Shown: piece by piece, positions 59,590 to 64,000 of the stretch
Layout of the letters: every line of letters starts with the position of its first letter
How positions within the stretch are numbered: position 1 is the first letter of the stretch
Source: Stictocephala bisonia
Lineage: Eukaryota; Arthropoda; Insecta; Hemiptera; Membracidae
Direction of reading: 5' to 3'
Assembly (NCBI GenBank): GCA_035578905.1
Contig: JAQJVL010000031.1
Coordinates: 935,501 to 999,500, forward strand
DNA length: 64,000 bases
Made by a program: the position numbers and the translations under genes
The notes under the pieces: generated by a model
Database searches by the model: none
What the model was told of the DNA's origin: nothing
What the model saw: the letters and a program-made list of their open reading frames with translations, nothing else

Positions 59590-59965
59590 AGTTCCTTATT
59601 AATGACCCGTCAATATCCTTAGGTGGGGTGAACCTCCCTCGTAGGGAATGGACACTTTTGAATCAGTTCCGAACTGGCGTGAGTAGATGTAACTACTGGA
59701 AGTATAAATGGGGATTGACACTAGATCAGTCATGTGATTGCGCCGAAGCTATTCAAACAATACATCACATAGTTACAGAGTGCCTCCTGAACTCTTTTAC
59801 GGATAAATTAGCCAGAATACGTGTAAACAGAATCAGTGAGGCAGGTTTTAAATGGCTCGATGGATTGGACTTAGCTTAGTGACATAAGATCACTTTACAA
59901 TTTTTGTTGTTCTTATTAATGACATGACAACATTTACATGACTTTTGGATTAGGATCCATATAGA
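59590..59965 (+). pseudogene. Family L-A 3' end, best-preserved C-terminus
   Basis: Continuous frame to the stop at 59,877-59,879: LINDPSISLGGVNLPRREW, then LLNQFRTGVSRCNY, YKWGLTLDQSCDCAEAIQT, HHIVTEC and RISEAGFKWLDGLDLA. The Cys/His series (C-x2-W, C-x-C, H-x3-E-C) is the conserved C-terminal segment of this jockey-like group. 5'-truncated; 3' UTR contains AATGACATGACAA as in the 42.06-kb copy. Confidence 0.85.
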
Positions 59966-59969
59966 TATA

Positions 59970-61040
59970 GCAGCTAATGAAAATTAACAAGCGGAAAATA
60001 ACAACAAACCATACGGTATATATGCAAAACATTTTACTGATTGTTAAAAGTTTATGCATTTCACAGGGAAGATTTTCTTAGCTTACTTTATCCTTTCCTT
60101 TTGTCATGATACAGTTGATTGTTGTAATTTATTATGATTTAGCCGTCACATTAAAATTTTTTTTTAATTTGTTTTAGGTTTAAATGAATAAATAAACAAA
60201 TTAGTTCCTATGGAGTTTAAAACGTTGGGTCAACTTGTATTCATATTTTAAACAAGTGCTTCTTATTATGAAGCCTTTTTCATAAAAATGACCCGACGTG
60301 CCCTGAGAGATACGAATGTAACAAGTGTCCATTGAATAGCTGGACTGTAAATATAAGGTACAATGTAGCCCTACAAAAAAAAATTATATATTTTTAAATA
60401 TCTCTTTGATGTTGTTTCAGTAGAATTCACCCATTTTAATATTCAAAATTGCTTTCTTAAAGACAATGCATTGTAAGCATTATATTGATGTTGCAGTTTA
60501 ATTTTCCAAACCTTTAAATATTTTTCTCTTATTTAAATCTTCTAACGTAATTACTTTAGGGAAAGGGGTAACAAAATAGTAATAGGTTATATTTAAATAA
60601 ATAGTTATATCTGTCAATTATATAATACAAAAATATACGAATTGCATTTGTTTTGTGGCACATGTTTTCGTTATAAGGAGCTGTAAATTCATTAATTATA
60701 AAATGCCAATTAATTGTAAATTTGTGTATATCATTAATTGGCAATTAATTTTCCTTTGGTTATTAGTTTCTGTAGATAAATAATTATTATATACAATTTT
60801 AATTGATATGCGGATTAGTTAATACACGGTAAACACTCGATAATGAAAGCTTTAATCAAATTGTTAGTATCCATGCTTCCAATTCATTATTCCTTAATCA
60901 CGAATTTAATTACATATGTTCAAAAATAATAGTGGTGAAATATTTCAGTTTATAAGATTTCTAAACAAATTTACTAAATATTTTGTTAAAACTGTTATAA
61001 TGTAAATAATTACATACACTGTTTTCCTAATCAAATCAGA
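59970..61040. other. AT-rich DNA
   Basis: A small inverted repeat lies at about 60,700-60,760 (ATGCCAATTAATTG against ATTAATTGGCA). No gene recognised. Confidence 0.45.
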
Positions 61041-61046
61041 AAACTT

Positions 61047-61400
61047 AAAAAATATTCGATACACAGGAATTGTAAAAACTCGACGTAATTTTAAACAAAA
61101 TACTCTATACGCAACGAAAACAAAATCAAACGAAAAAAAGGTAGAATAGAACAATCAAGTGACCTAGCATTACAACAGTTAAATTATTCTTTTAAAAAAT
61201 TATAATTTTATGATTAAAATTAAAATAATTATAAAAATAATATTTTTCATATTATAAATTTTAATATAAAAAATTATATTTTATAATTAAAAAAAAAATT
61301 AAAAATGTTTAACTGTTAGAAAAGAATAATTTAACTGTTAATAATTTAACTGTTAAGAGATTTTAAAATTCCTGTGTATTGAATTTTTTTAAAGTGGTAA
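61047..61400. repeat. AT-rich palindromic structure, possible MITE
   Basis: Outer arms CGATACACAGGAATTGTAAA (about 61,058) and the inverse TTTAAAATTCCTGTGTATTG (about 61,353-61,385). Inner arms AACAGTTAAATTATTCTTTT (61,174) and the inverse AAAGAATAATTTAACTGTT (about 61,321). Centre is nearly pure A/T. No clear target duplication. Confidence 0.55.
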
Positions 61401-61404
61401 TTAC

Positions 61405-64000
61405 AGCTTCCTCAACTAATCATACAATTCGGAAATAACAATTTTCTCAAAATATATCCTCTAATATATTATTAGTTTTAAATACTATATTAGTGAGTGA
61501 GTGAGCTTAGTGAGCAGTAACTAAATAATTTTCAATTATATTAACCACTGATAATCCCTAAAACTTAACCTAAAAGAGAAAGCATGAAAATACATTTAAT
61601 TTATTAAAATAAAATGTCCTGTAGTCTATGCTTTCTTACAGCGTAATAGCAAAGACAACCAACAGTCTAACGGATAATCAAGGAGTATAATTTACAAATA
61701 TTTTTAATACTATGTAAATAATAATGGAATTGAAAAAAAAAACCTGAACATTATTGAAAACAGATTTTTTTCACGATTTGTTATTGGTGTCGAATTAATG
61801 GTTTGATATTAGACTTGAATTAAAATATAGTTGAAGCTAAACCTAAATGTAAGTAAAATGTTAACAATATAAATGATTAACTAACTATGTGACGTCAGCA
61901 TAGAAACGATATTGGTCACTGGGGTAACTCTATTTGACAAATTACACCTTCGGGGTGGATGCACTCATTAGCTCAATTACTGGGAAACTCGCACAAGTCA
62001 AATTGGCAACACCGGTAACATACACGTGTCAATTTTCATTTTTAGTACTCATTCTAGACTATTACTAGATTATATGGATTTCAAAAATAATTACTAGTGG
62101 TAATCACTAAATTGATTGTCATTCTACTGTATAGTACATTTAATGTTGGTAAAACGTTTATTATAGTAAAACATTTTATATCGCAATGTAAAATGTTTCA
62201 ATATGATTTTATTTTGCAGATATGAAGTGACGTTGAATATTAATTATTATGGTTATGTGCTATGAATAGGAAAAATTATAAAATTATGACGTCTCTGATT
62301 TTTTGCTACCACTAATCAATCAAGCCATTCTTCAATACCTTTACTTATTTCTTAATTTTTTTTTAAATATACTTATGAATGTAGGAAATTGTTTCCTACT
62401 CTGTCAATACAATATTACGAAACGACACCATTCATGCATTAAATGTTTTTCTAATTCCTCTTACTACTAAAACATTGTTTGTTTTATCATTATGCAGTTA
62501 AATACAAACAAAAATAGTTAAATAACACTTTTTTATTGATATTTAAATTTTTATTTTTGAAAAATTACTTTGTTTTGTTCAAGTAAAAAAAATCACAGTG
62601 AATGATTTTATCTTAGCAAGTTACCACAACTTATGTAAACTTAAATATATTGTTTTGGAACACTAGTGGATGACACTTTCACAGAAATATTGTTAAAATG
62701 TTTATGCTGTTGATATAATAGCAATTTCTTTTAACAATTCAGCCAAAAAATTAACTGAGAACCTCTTTATTTTAAAATATTTATGTTATTGAAACATATA
62801 GTAAAGGAAGCGATCAATACCTTACTGTAACTAAACATTTATATGACCATTATGTTTTTGTATATTAAAAATTATTACATCATGAGGAACATTTTTAATT
62901 GTGTCTTTCTTTGTTCTTTTTCCAAAACACCATTGTAAAATTTTTCCTTACATAATATTTATAACATGTAAGTGAGCACCTGTTTACAAAAATTGAAACT
63001 GTAAATATTGATGGAGCTATTTGAGTAGTACTATTTCGTTAATTGATTTAGTGGGTGTTAAATTTTTATATTTAGAGAGGGATTATTTAAAAATTTTTTT
63101 TAGGTTACCGACATGTTTTTATAACGAGATTCCATTGCAACTTTTCTAGTATTGCTTCTAATACAACGCATCAAGATATTTGAATTGAGCAATTTAGGAA
63201 ATTTTTTTCACTTTGCTACATTCATTGTTCTTTTTCCTGTTTTCCATATTGTGGGTAAACTATTATGCTTTACTTGTAGAATTTAACCTTGTTTTGGAGC
63301 AGTTGAGAGAGTTTCTGTAGAACTTGAACGTCACCCATAAAGGCTATGCAGGCCTTAATGAAATGCCAATACTTTCAAAACTTTATTACAAAAATCCACA
63401 TAGTTAAAAATACTATATACATTTGAAATACAATATACACACAAATGATAGCTACTAAGAAATATCTCTATAGAACATCAGAAAATTAAAGTTGTACTGT
63501 ATGGTAAATATGTTCTTTATATTTGATTAAAGGTTCTTGCTTTGAAACATATATCAAGTTACAAAACATATATTTTATGTAAAAACTGCTTGTATGTATC
63601 AAAGAATATGTCAAAATATATTTTGAGCGTGTCTTATGAGGCATTTTCTGGTACTTTGTGATTGTTATCTTACCAAGAATTTAACACAGATTTAAATTGA
63701 ACCGGCAAAGAAAATCATTAATGTAAATTCTTATTGAAACAGACTTCAACAAATAATAACTATAATAAATTTTATTTTGTTGGACTATGAACTCAAGACG
63801 TGAAACGTATAGAATCAAGCTACTGTAATTACTTCAAATTTATACAATGCAAGTAAAAATAAAGCAATGAATAGAACAAGGGACTTGTCGATTTTATGGG
63901 TGACATTTTTTCATAGTAGATACTTAGCTAGAAAACAAAAATATGATGGGTTGTTTTCGGAATGTAAGCCGGAAAAAATACGTAAATGAGGAAAAACAGA
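61405..64000. other. AT-rich DNA, no gene recognised
   Basis: About 2.6 kb with no open frame of note. A less AT-rich patch at about 61,900-62,030 and a GC-richer word cluster near 63,330 are not matched elsewhere in the window. Confidence 0.45.

Overview
The window looks like a nuclear genome segment from an animal, most probably an arthropod (insect). It is strongly AT-rich and has long microsatellites, many minisatellites, tRNA-derived SINEs, TA-flanked inverted-repeat elements and about fifteen decayed non-LTR retrotransposon pieces. A hemipteran source would fit the style of the repeats, but that is an impression only. I found no bacterial or organellar operon, no rRNA or functional tRNA, no CRISPR array, and no intact cellular gene or convincing spliced exon. 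The only long open frame (373 codons near 21.1-22.2 kb) is a by-product of a 36-bp satellite whose length is a multiple of three.

Layout. 0-9 kb is mostly unassigned AT-rich DNA, broken by a GC-rich dispersed repeat (2.0 kb), a foldback element (2.7 kb), two tRNA-derived SINEs (4.4 and 5.6 kb) and a repeat copy at 8.8 kb. 9.9-14.7 kb holds a perfect (CA)88 array, two RTE-like reverse transcriptase (RT) remnants, a 140-bp satellite arranged as an inverted block, and a third RTE-like tail on the minus strand. 15.7-18.8 kb holds a SINE and two head-to-tail non-LTR 3' ends. 21-22.2 kb is the large 36-bp satellite. 25-28.5 kb is the densest repeat cluster: a SINE splitting satellite units, a 31-bp minisatellite with higher-order structure, a 456-bp MITE with TA/TATA flanks, several copies of a hairpin-bearing repeat, and a 36-bp array with strong G-quadruplex motifs.

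30-33 kb carries two repeats whose inverted partners lie at 51.6-56.4 kb. 34.8-40.1 kb is a run of three minus-strand non-LTR remnants, followed by a degenerate 36-bp satellite field. 42-43.6 kb is a plus-strand non-LTR remnant followed by a foldback-related repeat. 44.2-45.4 kb is an element with inverted arms. 46.2-49.3 kb has an RTE remnant, a 23-bp array and a tandem duplication of a retrotransposon tail containing a (CT)n tract. 50.03-51.51 kb is a pair of directly abutting palindromic elements sharing one TA. 52.6-54.6 kb is a long degenerate element with endonuclease and RT traces. 55.2-56.4 kb is another retrotransposon tail. 59.6 kb is a further 3' end. 60-64 kb has no assignable content apart from AT-rich palindromes.

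Functionally nothing here acts as a pathway. The window is best read as an intergenic or intronic repeat graveyard. Most entries were identified by translating fragments by eye and by spotting repeated words, so boundaries are approximate. I did not find evidence for a new enzymatic or defence system. The most interesting material is structural: paired foldbacks, inverted satellites, a G4-bearing satellite family and several dispersed families that look undescribed.
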